Shown: positions 1-10,205 of the stretch, piece by piece | Layout: each line of letters opens with the position of its first letter | How positions within the stretch are numbered: position 1 is the first letter of the stretch | Origin: Vicia villosa | Taxonomy: Eukaryota; Streptophyta; Magnoliopsida; Fabales; Fabaceae | Length of the DNA: 64,000 nucleotides | Direction: 5' to 3' | Assembly: GCF_029867415.1 (NCBI RefSeq) | Contig: NC_081185.1 | Span: forward strand, 45,268,766 to 45,332,765 | Translations under genes and position numbers: made by a program | Notes under the pieces: model-generated | What the model was told of the DNA's origin: nothing | The model's input: the letters and a program-made list of their open reading frames with translations, nothing else | Database searches by the model: none

Positions 1-187
1 CTTTATTTCTCTGTTTAAGTATTTCTTATTTCGAGACACATCAATCATAGGCATAATTCGAACTATCATGAATAACAACCTTTTTGACTATGTCCTAGGA
101 TCAATCTAGTCGATCCTGCGAGTAACCAAATCATATTTATTATAGTTTGGAAGACTAGCGGTTGTTTACCGGAAATCACCGTAAACA
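1..187 (+). mobile_element. LTR fragment, 3' end (same family as 5459-6262)
   Basis: The last ~100 bases match the ends of the LTRs at 6160-6262 and 36090-36193 (CTAGGATCAATCTAGT..., ACTAGCGGTTGTTTACC, end CCGTAAACA). No primer-binding site follows, so this is the right end of a 3' LTR or solo LTR in plus orientation. It was inserted into the gag remnant at 188-554, and its left part lies outside the window. Confidence 0.75.
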
Positions 188-554
188 CCGCCTCCTTGAA
201 AGTACAGGACAAGAGCTTGCACTTAAAGATTCAAATGTGCCAAAGATTTCCATCTGAGTGTTGATGGTGGTGTGGTCCTGGGGGTTGTTGTTCCCATCAA
301 ACTTCACAAAAGATGGCAGTTTGAAGTTCTCCGGAACTAGAGTGCTTCAAATCTCGTCCAATAGAGACTAGGGGTCTAAGATCTCATTTTCTACTTAGAC
401 CTTCATGGTATCGCTCTTAGAGGATTAGGACATTTTCCTCTAAAGCCAGGTTGAAGCAACATAACTCATCCATAGCAACCAAAATATCTGCTAGGATTAT
501 GTGGTCACCGTTGGCATTGTTGCTAACTATGGTAGCGCCTCGTCGTGTCACCAT
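188..554 (-). pseudogene. Ty3/gypsy gag N-terminal fragment
   Basis: Read on the minus strand from an ATG at 554, the product starts MVTRRGATIV and continues with ADILVAMDEL, the usual N-terminus of a Ty3/gypsy Tat-group Gag. Stop codons follow after about 45 codons. Further on, the Retrotrans_gag motif LPSFVKFDGNNNPQDH and INTQMEIFG are readable in another frame. The capsid region then ends where the LTR at 1-187 is inserted. The protein would be the structural Gag of an element in minus orientation. Only about a quarter of a normal Gag is present and it is not functional. Confidence 0.7.
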
Positions 555-1072
555 GTTGAAGAGGGTGGCATAGACGGTTGAAAATTGGATGTGAGTGTGG
601 TATTTATTAGTTTTACCGAGATCCTGTAGTGAGCTCTAATTCTACTTGTTAAATGCGATAAGATTAGAGTATGCTCACATATTTGATTGTAAGAGACGGT
701 GTATGTTAAATTTCATAAAATTAGTCAATAAATATTTCAAACCATGAGCTAAATGTATCAAATAATGAACATGATTCTTATCCAACTCATAGCTGAGTGA
801 TCCGACGTGACGCCCACCTTATTCTTTCTTGATTCATTAGATTGTTTCTCCCTGGGCTTTCATACTACTTCTTTCTAGACTCAATAAAGTTATTACAATC
901 CAATATATAGTTTAAAGGGTGAATCTTTCAATATCTTTAAATTTTATTAAATACCTAACTATTTATTCTTATATTTTAAAATTATTTTAAATTTTACTTT
1001 AATTTTATCTAGTGTGTATACTGAATCCAACAAAAGTTCTGATATAAAAAATTCTCCGAGTGTAGTATTATT
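555..1072. other. Non-coding, probable leader of the minus-strand gag fragment
   Basis: No ORF, LTR end or primer-binding site is recognised here. By position it is the 5' leader of the minus-strand element whose gag starts at 554. The right half is AT-rich and ends in the target site of the hAT element. Confidence 0.35.
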
Positions 1073-1080
1073 GTTTTACT

Positions 1081-1769
1081 TAGAGCTGTCAAAATGGGCT
1101 ACCCGGCCCATTTAGGGCCGGCCCTAATGGGCCTGGGCCAAAAAAGCCCTATTGTATATGGGCCTCAAAATTACTACCCGAGCCCGGTCCTAGATGGGCT
1201 TCGGGCTACCCGGCCCTAAACGAGTTTTTTTAATAAAAAAATTAAAATAAAAAATCCATTATATTTATTATAAATTAAATAAAAAATTATATTATATTAA
1301 ACATAATACATTTTTAAGTACTATATCATCTTTTATAAATACTATAATGTGTTTTTAAATACACTACATGTTTAAATTGTAGAAAATAATACTCAAATAT
1401 TTAATATAAGAGAAACTAATAGAATAGGAGGAAATAATATTGATTATATTAATGTATAATATTTAAGAGAGAAAGATTGAATATAATAGAAACAAAATTT
1501 AGTGAAGTGAGAAAAATCAATGTTTTATTTTGGAGTGACACAATATAAAAACTAATATAATATAATATAATTTTTTGAAATTTATACTTGTGCGGGCCTC
1601 ATTGGCTACCCATAGCCCATATAGGCTAGCCCTAATGGGCAACGGGCTTTTTAGGGCTGGGTTAACAAAAGCCCTTAAAAATATGGGCTCTGATTTGAAG
1701 GCCCAAGCCCTATGATTTTTCGGGCCGGGCAGGCCGGCCCATATGGGCTAGCCCATTTTGACAGCTCTA
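1081..1769. mobile_element. hAT-type MITE, 689 bp, with 8-bp target duplication
   Basis: The ends are inverted repeats beginning TAGAGCTGTCAAAATGGGCT on both strands, about 21 bases perfect and then diverging GC-rich stretches rich in GGGCC/GGCCC. The element is flanked on both sides by the direct repeat GTTTTACT (1073-1080 and 1770-1777), the 8-bp target duplication expected for hAT transposases. The interior is AT-rich with no transposase ORF, so it is non-autonomous. Confidence 0.9.
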
Positions 1770-1918
1770 GTTTTACTATTGCTTGACTTTTTTTTTGGTA
1801 CATAAATTTAATTATTCCTCAAAAAAAAATGACATAGTGAATAGCACCAAATAAAATCCACATTTTGCCACTATCCCTAACAAGAGAGTATTCGGCAATC
1901 AGCACACATAAAAATAAT

Positions 1919-2851
1919 CAAAGGTGTGTTTGGATTTGCTAATAGCCTGGGCCGAGCTAGGCTTTGCCAAGCCTAGGCCTGGCCTGTCAAAAAAATCGAA
2001 GCCTAAGCCTGGCCTGTGGCCTGTCGTAGGCTTATTTTTAGGCCTGAGCCTGGCCTTTTCGAAGGCCTAGTTAGCCTGTTAGCCTACATAAAAGCCTATT
2101 TGTTTTGACATACTAGCTAAAATAATGTTTAAATAGACTAACTAACTAAAATACCAAGAGACTAAAAATTTATTTGCATTGACTTATTTTAACTTACCTA
2201 TTAGCATAAGTTCTGGGAGACTATTTGTTTAAGAGAACTTATGAAAACAATGTTCATCAGGTGTTTTCATCTTATTTTCAAAAGTTTTTTAAGATAACCG
2301 AATTTTATTTATGTATTTTAATTCAAAGTACAACACATAACATAATGATAATAACAAAATTATTCATATTTATTTAAATAGGCCGGCCTGATAGGCTTAA
2401 AAGGCTTTTTTTTGGGCCTGAGGCCTAGCCTTTTTAACTAAATAGGCTAATAAAGAAGCCTAGGCCTTTTCTATTTATAAAAAATGTGTGGCCTGGCCTG
2501 AGCCTTTATAGGCCAGCCTGTAGGCCCCTGTTATCGGCCTGGCCTATTTCCACCCCTATTTGCTATAGGCAGAATTAATTCTATCAGAACTCAATTTGAT
2601 AAAACTAATTTTATTAGAATTGTGTTTAGCAAAATCAAATATTGAGTGAATAATAATAAATTTCAGTGTAAAAATTATTCAGAATTAATTCTAGAGGTAG
2701 AAGTTACAAATTCTAATTTTAAGTAGAATTAATTCTAGAGACTGAATCAATTCTACTTTTGCCTAAACAAACATCTTAAAATCACTCAGAATCAATTTTA
2801 CAACTCTAAAATTATTTTTAACTATTCCAAAAACCAAACCAAACACGCACT
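1919..2851. mobile_element. MITE with GTGTGTTTGG-type ends, carrying a nested element
   Basis: The left end reads GGTGTGTTTGGATT and the right end, reversed, reads AGTGCGTGTTTGGTTTGG, an imperfect terminal inverted repeat. The flanks share AAAATAAT (1911-1918 and 2852-2859), a probable 8-bp target duplication. The body at 2566-2851 consists of repeats around AGAATTAATTCTA. There is no coding region. The superfamily is uncertain. Confidence 0.65.
1942..2557. mobile_element. hAT-like non-autonomous element nested in the MITE
   Basis: The segment is built of inverted GGCCTGGCC/GGCCAGGCC motifs at its two ends and an AT-rich centre. The direct repeat ATTTGCTA lies at 1934-1941 and 2558-2565. The right end, reversed, reads AGGGGTGGAAATAGGCC. 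The left end begins ATAGCCTGGGCC, so the outermost ~9 bases of the left inverted repeat appear to be missing. There is no transposase ORF. Confidence 0.7.
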
Positions 2852-2859
2852 AAAATAAT

Positions 2860-3430
2860 AGAAATCATAGAAGTCACTTAACTACTTCCTCAACCAAGCG
2901 GTAATAGTGCACTGCTATAGGTTTAAACTTTAAATAAGTAAATCATCTTCGTAAATCATTTTGTTTTTAATTTTTTAATTTATTTTATTTGTTCTTGGTT
3001 TGTATAAATATTTTTTATTTTAATTTTTATTTAATCTTTACAAAATTAATTTATATTAAAATTAATTATTTTAAAATTGTAGAATATTTAATTTTAGTTC
3101 CTTTAATATTAACGACATAAAAACTAAAATTAATTTCTTTTATATATTACATAGATCAAATTTAATATAATCGAAACTAAAACGAAAGAACAAAGTTATA
3201 ATTGTTTTTTGTAATAATATAAATTAAAGAAATTAGAACAAAAAAATTACACATTTACCGAGAGCATTTACATATCTACAAATTAAATTTATCATAGGTT
3301 TTTAAAAATATTTTTTAGTATCAAATTAGATTTTTTTTATAAATTAATCATTTCATTATATAAAAGTATATATTGTTAACTGTTTTGATCAAGAACAAAA
3401 AATAGTTAATAACAAAATAAAATTTGATTT
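2860..3430. other. AT-rich non-coding DNA
   Basis: Strongly AT-rich with poly-T and poly-A tracts. I see no ORF, repeat end or conserved motif. Confidence 0.5.
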
Positions 3431-3779
3431 AGATATGGTGGAGTGTGTTCTAGATGTGGTGGAATAAGATAAACCTAATCTTAGTACTCCAACGCCCAAA
3501 TTAATAAATGACTGAGAAATAATTTTAGTGTGAGAATGAATATAATAGCTTAATTTGGCGTGTGCAAAGCTTTATATTATTTAGGCGGTTAGAACTGCTT
3601 TTTTCTAATCCAATACTTCGCTTGGATCATCATTCAATTATATCTAACATTGAAACGTTCGCAAGAGGTCGGAATTACATGTTTCATGCTTGAGCAAGGT
3701 CACACTTGTTCTTCATGCCTTTTCTTTTGGTGCTTGCAATTAGGCCTTGATGTGTGGGCTTTGTGAGCGGCCAAAAACA
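3431..3779 (-). mobile_element. 3' LTR of a minus-strand Tat-type element (left edge uncertain)
   Basis: On the minus strand a purine tract (ATTAGGGGCAAC) is followed directly by TGTTTTTGGCCGCTC, the pattern of a polypurine tract plus LTR start. A TATA-like AATATAAAG lies on the minus strand near 3575. The plus-strand extra ORF remnant at 4350-5104 sits upstream of this LTR in antisense, as in the other Tat elements of the window. I could not fix where the LTR ends on the left. Confidence 0.5.
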
Positions 3780-3792
3780 GTTGCCCCTAATA
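3780..3792 (-). promoter_or_regulatory. Polypurine tract of the minus-strand element
   Basis: The minus-strand purine-rich stretch ATTAGGGGCAAC lies immediately before the TG of the LTR. It would prime plus-strand DNA synthesis. Confidence 0.5.
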
Positions 3793-4349
3793 TTTTGTTT
3801 CTACTTGTTGTAAAAATGGTTTTGTTGTGTGGGATTCCAATCTGGTCCTTAGTCGAAAGGAGTGTAAAACCCTCGTCCATGGTATCATTAAAAATAGGCG
3901 CATTGAATGTCTTCCTTGTAACTTGCAATGTTTCGTTGGAGGGTTTGGACGTGTAACCCAAGGTTTGACAGTAATTATGCCTTCTTATGATAGGGTACTA
4001 GAGTATTCTGAATACTTTGACGCGAGATGATGACTATTGATAGAATGGTCACACTTCACAATGCCTATTGTCTTGGATCGTGCAGTTGTTTGAAATATAT
4101 AAAGAGTTCGTAAGTAACTATTCCTCTTTTCGTTATTTGTGATGCTTCAAGAATTCATCCCATGGTTTTTTTAGTTTCCCTTTGTCTTTGTTAACAGCTC
4201 CCCCTTAGTCATTAATTCCACATCTTTGCACCATCTCCTCCGATGAACCCTACTTTATGTGAATCATCAATTTCATCTCTTTCAAGGTAACGAACATAAG
4301 TCCATTTCCCTTTGGTATTTATTTTGACATCACTAGGGTTTCTTGGGAA
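3793..4349. other. Non-coding stretch between LTR and extra ORF
   Basis: This lies between the 3' LTR and the extra ORF of the minus-strand element. Short ORFs occur on both strands, but none shows a recognisable domain. Confidence 0.4.
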
Positions 4350-5104
4350 AATGGTGATGGAGGATGTAAAGGAAGGTACTGCGGTCGAGAGTGGAAGGAT
4401 ATCGGTAGCCTTGCCCCTAGGGAGGTTTCGCTTTTCATGATTTGGCATTGATGGATCCCACAGTAATAGATAATTTAAAGCAGGAACTCAAGGCCCATAC
4501 TTATATCAAATTGCATTGTCGCACTTTTGGTTATGACCCCATAAATAGTGAATTAAGGTGGTTATTGTAATCCCAATCTCGTGCTTATACTTATGTCCTT
4601 TTTTTGTATTGGAAGTAATACCACTATGGACAACTCTCACTCATGAATCAAGAATATGACGGAAGGCAATTCAGCTGTGTGGATGGACCAAGACACATTA
4701 GATGTCATATTTGTCTTCAGCGATAAAGGTGATATGGATCATGCCTTCACCAAGTGGGTCCCTAATCGGACTTGGGAATGTTTTTCCCTGAAGGAAACAA
4801 AAGGGTGTGTAGCAAGTATGAGAGATGTGTCATCTCTTTTTATGAATGATTGTTTTCTTTGATAGGCTTCCTCCTTCCTTTCAATGAATTTGAGTTAGGC
4901 ATCTTGAATCATCTATGGATTTCCCCATCACAACTACATCTATTGACCAAGGCTTATATCAACGTCTTCCAACATTGGTGTGAGTACAAGAAAAGTGTGT
5001 CGACCTTGATACTCTTTTTCGACCTTGTTAACGTCCAATGTCGTTCCATTGATTTAGTACGAGGAAGGTTTGTTCTCCCTGAAGCATATCCAAAAGATGT
5101 TTGA
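4350..5104 (+). pseudogene. Tat-type antisense extra ORF (aORF), broken
   Basis: Several plus-strand frames in succession carry pieces of the extra protein found in Tat-lineage retrotransposons. A piece from 4656 contains HAFTKWVPNRTWECF. A piece from 4850 contains LPFNEFELGILNHLWISPSQ, matching the LPFxxFxxxVLxxLxVxPSQLHP motif of this family, then a CEYKKSV stretch. The same motif occurs at 23286-23849 on the other strand. The coding direction is opposite to the parent element (minus). Function is unknown; databases often call such proteins 'putative plant transposon protein'. The fragment is cut at 5112 by an inserted LTR. Confidence 0.6.
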
Positions 5105-5111
5105 AGTTTAC

Positions 5112-5458
5112 TGATAACACGGAATTATATAGTATATTTGATTTGATTTACATAAATAATGTTTGTATTTTCTTTTAATTATTTTATTTTATTTTAGTAT
5201 TATGTTGGTATTTTCATTGTTTTAGATTAATTAGGTTATTCGAAGATCGATTGAGAAAAGGAAAGAAATCGAGAAGAAATCGTTCAAAACTCCAAAGAAA
5301 TGAAAGGATGTATAAATAGCAAAAGAGGAGTGTTGAAGAAGTAGAACAAACTACCAGATGAAGGCCCAAGAACGAAGCAGAAGCCCACCTCACAAGTGGA
5401 GGCGCCTGCCTCCAAGGCCCACACCATGTGAGGCCCATGTCTCCAATATGGGAGACGT
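5112..5458 (+). mobile_element. Athila-like LTR, left part (continues at 36194)
   Basis: It starts TGATAACACGGAATTATATA and runs until the element at 5459 interrupts it. The continuation at 36194-37570 ends GTGATCA and is followed by a TGGCGCCGTTGCC primer site. The two parts sum to about 1.7 kb. Both have GGCGCCTGCCTCC/GAGGCGCTCGTCTC-type GC-rich stretches near the break. Confidence 0.6.
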
Positions 5459-6262
5459 TGTTAGCTGAAGATTTCAACACAACCAATAATGTTTTTCGAA
5501 TTCATTTGATTTGAAGAAAGAATGACCTTTAAAGGGCTATCTCTAAGTTATTATGTGTCAAGAAGTTTTAGGTCGAAGTAAATCTGAGATAATTTCTTTT
5601 CGAGGTATAAGGGATAAAAAGACTTAGAATATTCTGACGTATTACAATTACGCTGTGTCACGTCGAAGCGCTTCGAGCGGGAAGATTTGAATTTTAAATG
5701 TTTTTCGTTTAAAATCGAAGAGACACGTGGAACTCTAGGAATTTGAAGCGCATGCAAAGAGCGACGTGGCATCTCATTAGAGTAGGACTGTTAGGGTCGA
5801 ATTAGTATAAATAAGGGTCTTAATGGTAGGATCCGGAGGTTTTCATTTTGTATAAATCACTCACAAATCACTCAAATATCAAGTGTAAGAGAATGAGTTT
5901 TCGCTGAGAAATGTACGTGTAACACCGTTATATCTTTCAATATTTACCTTTTGTTTTATAAACACAAAGTCTTTTTAAATACCTTTACATTTCTTGTCGA
6001 ATCATTTATGTTTACAGTTTAGTCGTTTCAAATTACTTTCTGCAAATTATTTCATTGCATTGTATTTCACATTATTTTACATCAAGTCATAGGTTAAGAT
6101 TTTTTTCTTTAAAAGCAAAACCCAGAAATATGAATTCGACTATCTTAAAAGACACATTTTCGACACATGTCCTAGGATCAATGTAGTCAATCCTGTGAGT
6201 AACCAAGGTATATTTGATAGTTTGGAGGACTAGCGGTTCTTTACCAGAAATCACCGTAAACA
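5459..6262 (+). mobile_element. 5' LTR of the 5459-36193 element (804 bp)
   Basis: It begins TGTTAGCTGAAGATTTC and ends CCGTAAACA just before the primer site. It aligns along its length with 35465-36193, which is 75 bp shorter because of one deletion in the 3' copy. Several further substitutions separate the copies, so the insertion is not recent. Confidence 0.9.
5801..5876 (+). promoter_or_regulatory. Core promoter segment of the 5' LTR (TATAAATA)
   Basis: ATTAGTATAAATAAGG (5801-5816) is a canonical TATA box in U3, followed by the probable start region. The whole 5801-5876 interval is absent from the 3' LTR copy. Confidence 0.65.
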
Positions 6263-6265
6263 AAT

Positions 6266-6283
6266 TGGCACACCCGGTGGGAC
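6266..6283 (+). promoter_or_regulatory. Primer-binding site TGGCACACCCGGTGGGAC
   Basis: It starts three bases after the LTR end and begins with TGG, complementary to a tRNA CCA tail. The tRNA species cannot be named with certainty. Confidence 0.65.
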
Positions 6284-6419
6284 GGTGTCAAAATTGTCAT
6301 TTAAGCGTATATAAAAGTGTCTCATAGGTTTAGAGTATATTAGAACCTTGTATGAACCTTAGGAGCGGTAAATCTACAAATAATTCACGACCGATTCCTA
6401 AACAAAAATACAATAAAAA

Positions 6420-6655
6420 ATGGTTAATTCGACGAGTGAATATGGAGGGCAAGATCCCCCACAAGAGTCATGCACAGTTGCTGCAAGTATAACGAATGTC
6501 TCGACTTCTGTGTCAGAGTCACATGCCATTCCTACTTCGACAGGATCTATGGCCATGAGCAGTTCTCAGGCCATACCCGTATCATTCAAAGCTAGGGTTG
6601 AGAGCTTCAATCAAGTATCATTCCCATATCCACAGATGAATATATATCGAAATAA
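6420..6655 (+). pseudogene. gag N-terminal part of the outer Tat element
   Basis: An ORF from an ATG at 6420 (MVNSTSEYGGQD...) is rich in Ser, Thr and Ala with repeated TSTGSMAMSSS-like stretches. It continues in style at 7755 after an insertion. This is the low-complexity N-terminus of Gag. The right edge is approximate because the start of the inserted sequence is not sharply marked. Confidence 0.55.
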
Positions 6656-7754
6656 ATAAAAAGCGGTAAAGCAAGAGTAAAGAAACATAAATAACACAAG
6701 AATAAACACGAAGAATACAAGAATGAGCCTAAAGAACACAATAATAAACAAACAAAGGAAAACACTCAAACACAAAATGAACTAAACTAGGGTTGACCCT
6801 CTTAGGATGTGTATATCCCCAACAGAGTCGCAAGTTGTAGCAACCGGCCTAAAAAATTGCACCTCGAAAGGCGTAAAATAGAGTCGCCACCGAACTTTAT
6901 TTATTTCAAAAGGAAAGGGAAAATATAGATAAAACCCACAAAGAGAAAAGGAAAGGGATAAGATGGTCATCGCAACCAAATTAGGGTCCGGGAGTCGGTT
7001 AAGCAAAGGGAAGGTATTAGCACCCCTCACCTCCATCTTACTCGTTGGGCCGGACCGGGTCGTGATTGCTAGTTGGGCCGGACCAGGTCGTGATTGCTCC
7101 ATACCCCTCATTCATTTCTTTTTTAGCCCATTGATTTGATTAATAAAGGTTTTAAGAAAGTTTTATTTAATATGTTTGAATCCAAAAGAATCGAGGTATT
7201 CAAGAGGTGTTCACCAATTGTCACTGAATTCTTTGACATGGTTAAGAAAAAAGGTTTTTTTGTGAAGAAGAAACTCGACATTGGATCGAGAAGTTTATTG
7301 TAACAACTTGGCATTGGACCAAGGTTTATTGATTTTTGGAATGTGATTAATCTAATATTTTTAGTATTCTTAATAATAAATGAGAGAATAAAAGGCTAAG
7401 TAAACATATTTTTCTTGTTTTATTAAAGATTATATTAGAAAACAAAAACAATTAGTAAAAATAAAATATCATGAAATAAAACCAAGTTGGGCTAAAAAAG
7501 AAATGAATGAGGGGTATGGAGCAATCACGACCCGGTCCGGCCCAACGAGTACGATGGAGGTGAGGGGTGCTAATACATTCCCTTTGCTTAACCGACTCCC
7601 AAACCCTAATTCGGTTGCGATGACCATCTAATCCATTTCCTTTTCTCTTTGTGGGTTTTATCGATATTTTCCCTTTCCTTTTGGAATAAATAAAGTTCGG
7701 TGGCGACTGTGTTTCTCGCCTTTCGAGGTGCGATTGTTTAGGCCGGCCGCTACA
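6655..7754. mobile_element. Inverted pair of Ogre-type LTR ends (foldback structure) inside gag
   Basis: The arms 6836-7130 and 7488-7754 are inverted copies, about 290 and 267 bases; the left arm carries an extra tandem copy of a 28-base AGTTGGGCCGGACC... piece. Both arms end in TGTAGC...GGCCGGCCTAAA, an LTR end of Ogre type. Outside the left arm, 6816-6835 reads on the minus strand as a GCGACTCTGTTGGGGA primer site, and 6655-6815 looks like minus-strand leader. Outside the right arm there is no primer site; host gag resumes. The spacer of about 360 bp is AT-rich. Confidence 0.7.
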
Positions 7755-9185
7755 CTACGGGATCCATGGCCACGAATACTTCGATACCAATGTCCACAGG
7801 GACAATACCCATGATTAGTTCGACCACAACGCCTCCTTTTGTGAGTACAACAAAAATCCCATAAAACACGCAGGCCGCCCCTTTTTCGACTAATTTTACA
7901 AGTCAGGTGCAACCATTCACCCCTAGACCAACAGGATTTGAAAATTTTAGGTCTTAGAGGGAACAACCTTATGGAATGCCATCATCTTATATGGCAGGAA
8001 TACAGAATGGTGCACCTACCTACACACAACCCGCTATGGTTACTTTTTCGCCAAATGCAGGTTCGATTGGTCGAAATGCACAAAACCAGGGTCCGTCGAA
8101 CCAAATGCCTACACTGACTACCAACAATCAAGCAGCATTTAGGCAACAAATGGATGCAAGCAACCATGATATGGTTGGTGTACTTGCTCGAGAAATGAAC
8201 ACAATTTTTCTCCCTTGATCCAAAATATTAATAGGACTAACCAGGACAATACTGAGTCCTATCAACAATTGTCAGCGCAAATGGCGCGAATAGCGGATTT
8301 CTTTGGGGCCCCTCAATCAACAGGCCAACGTAGGCGAAACCGCGTCGAAACCCCAAAGGAACCAACCAATAACCAAGTACAACCACCTAGACAAAACATC
8401 ATCGAAAGAGACATGGGGGCAGGGTTAGAACAACAAAGAATTCGACATCAAGTCCCTGAAGAACAACCTAAGAGGGTAGTTATGGTTAATAGGGAGCGAA
8501 ATGCAGACGAAATGATTAACAGGGTTAGACAAGATAGCATGGTGGCGGAAAACAACCTAACAACCATGATCGAAAGGATCATGGCCAATAATGGCCTAAA
8601 CACAGGGTTTCGACGCCCAAATTACACTTCCCCTGTAATGGACTTTATCCTACAAACAGAATTACCAAGAGGTTCTAAAGTTCCTAAGTTTACAAAATTT
8701 TTAGGGGACACTAGTGAATCAACTATAGAACACACAACCCGATACTTAACTGAGGTAAGAGATTTGGCAAATAGTGAGAATTTAAGAATTAAATACTTCC
8801 CTAGTTCACTAACGAAAAATGCATTCACTTGGTTCATCACCTTGCCACCAAATTCCATAGATACATGGTCTCATCTAGAGAGAATGTTCCATGAGCAGTT
8901 TTACATGGGACAAATAAAGATTAGTTTGGAAGAATTGACTAGCATTAAGAGGAAATTCATAGAGCCTATAGATGATTACTTAAATAGGTTCCGTTAATTA
9001 AAATCCAGGTGTTTCACAGTGGTGCCTGAACATGAATTGGTCGAAATGGCCGCATGTGGCCTAGACTATTCAATTCAAAAGAAGTTAGATACTCAGTATT
9101 TGAGAGATATGGCCCAGTTGGCAGATAGAGTTCGACAAGTCGAACGATTGAAAGCTGAAAAGGCCAGAGCAAATAAAAGTTACAA
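7755..9185 (+). pseudogene. gag capsid region of the outer Tat element
   Basis: Gag here is readable in several frames. 7976-8215 gives a Gln/Asn/Pro-rich stretch. After a frameshift, 8215-8997 encodes about 260 residues with the Retrotrans_gag core (VPKFTKFLGDTSESTIEH, LTKNAFTWFITLPPNSI, WSHLERMFHEQF). A stop at 8995-8997 is followed in phase by VPEHELVEMAACGLDYSI and MAQLADRVRQVERLKAEKAR. The reading breaks off at 9185 where a second element is inserted and resumes at 25356 with KERVAC. The role would be virus-like particle formation. At least one frameshift and several stops make it non-functional. Confidence 0.85.
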
Positions 9186-9423
9186 GATTCTGGACTGGGC
9201 CGAGCAGACCCAACTCTTCTTTCCAGCCGAGCAGGCCCAATACGTTTGGGCCCATTCCCTTGGTTACCGTTATGAATCAGTCAAACATGAAGACCACGTA
9301 ACGCTTCAGCGAAGGATCCGGTCAACCTCCTCCGAATCCTACGCCACGCTCTCCCCAGAACGTGAGTCACCTGCTGACTCAGCCCTAGCAGAGGGTGTTC
9401 TGGCAGTTTCCTAGCATGTGGGC
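9186..9423 (+). mobile_element. 5' LTR of second Tat element, left part
   Basis: It matches 24896-25133 closely (TTCTGGACTGGGCCGAGCAG...). The expected initial TG is replaced by GA. It ends with the TGGGC target site at 9419-9423, where the Ogre derivative inserted. Confidence 0.88.
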
Positions 9424-9672
9424 TGTCATACCCCAAAATTTGCCCACATTTTCCAAAAAAAAGAGAAAAAGTCAAAATTACTTTTAAAATTGGATTTTTA
9501 TAAAATATTGGGTTCATTTACATTGACATCCAAAATTTTATAAATATTTAATTTAAAGTCTATTTTAAAATATAATAGTTTACTCTTAAATTATTTATAT
9601 TTTAATAAATAGCAAAATGTTGATCGATGCTTCATAATCTTGCAATTGACTTTTTATTTCGAACAAATAATA

Positions 9673-9743
9673 TAGCCCAATTGGTAAGGAAGTAAGGTTT
9701 GCAAGTATAAGGTCTCGGGTTTGAATCCCAGTTTTGACTTTTT
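9673..9743 (+). ncRNA. tRNA-like segment with A and B boxes in the 5' LTR
   Basis: TAGCCCAATTGG (9673-9684) fits the pol III A-box consensus TRGYNNANNNG. GGTTTGAATCC (9718-9728) is a B box with one deviation (T for C). A T-run (ACTTTTTTCC) follows within 15 bases and could end pol III transcription. No acceptor stem can be drawn, so it is not a working tRNA. Whether it is transcribed is unknown. Confidence 0.45.
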
Positions 9744-10197
9744 TCCTTTTATTTGTTTCTAACATTAGCTTTATTTTTATTCCGAAAAATCACAAAAATA
9801 TATTTTCTTTTTAATTTTTCGTTTTTTATTTATTTTATTTTTTAAATAATTTTATTTTATGATTTATGCACTTTTTATCACAAATTAATCAAAAATCACA
9901 AAAAATTAGTTTTTTAATAATTTAATATTAATTTTCGTTTTTTTTATTTTAGTCATTTTTGAAATTTTGTTATTTTAACTTTTTCAAATTCTTATGCATA
10001 AAATAACTCAAAAAAAATTATAAAAAAAATATATATGGTAGTTTTTTTTATTCAAATTCAAGTTACGTTAAAGTTTTGATTTGATTTTCCTATTTTTAGA
10101 AAAAAAATGAAAACAAATATTTTAATGTTTAATTCAGTCATTTAATTACTGATTTGGTCTTAACTATTTTCTATTTTTATTTAACCTAAAGTTCTAA

Positions 10198-10205
10198 TAT
10201 AAATA
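10198..10205 (+). promoter_or_regulatory. TATA box TATAAATA in 5' LTR
   Basis: TATAAATA lies in AT-rich U3 with a GC-richer transcript leader beginning some 30-50 bases downstream (GGAACAACCGAACCC). The same sequence is in the 3' LTR near 18322. Confidence 0.5.

Noticed and set aside
9666..9745. Functional tRNA gene
   Set aside because: A and B boxes are present but no acceptor or anticodon stems can be paired, so reported only as tRNA-like.
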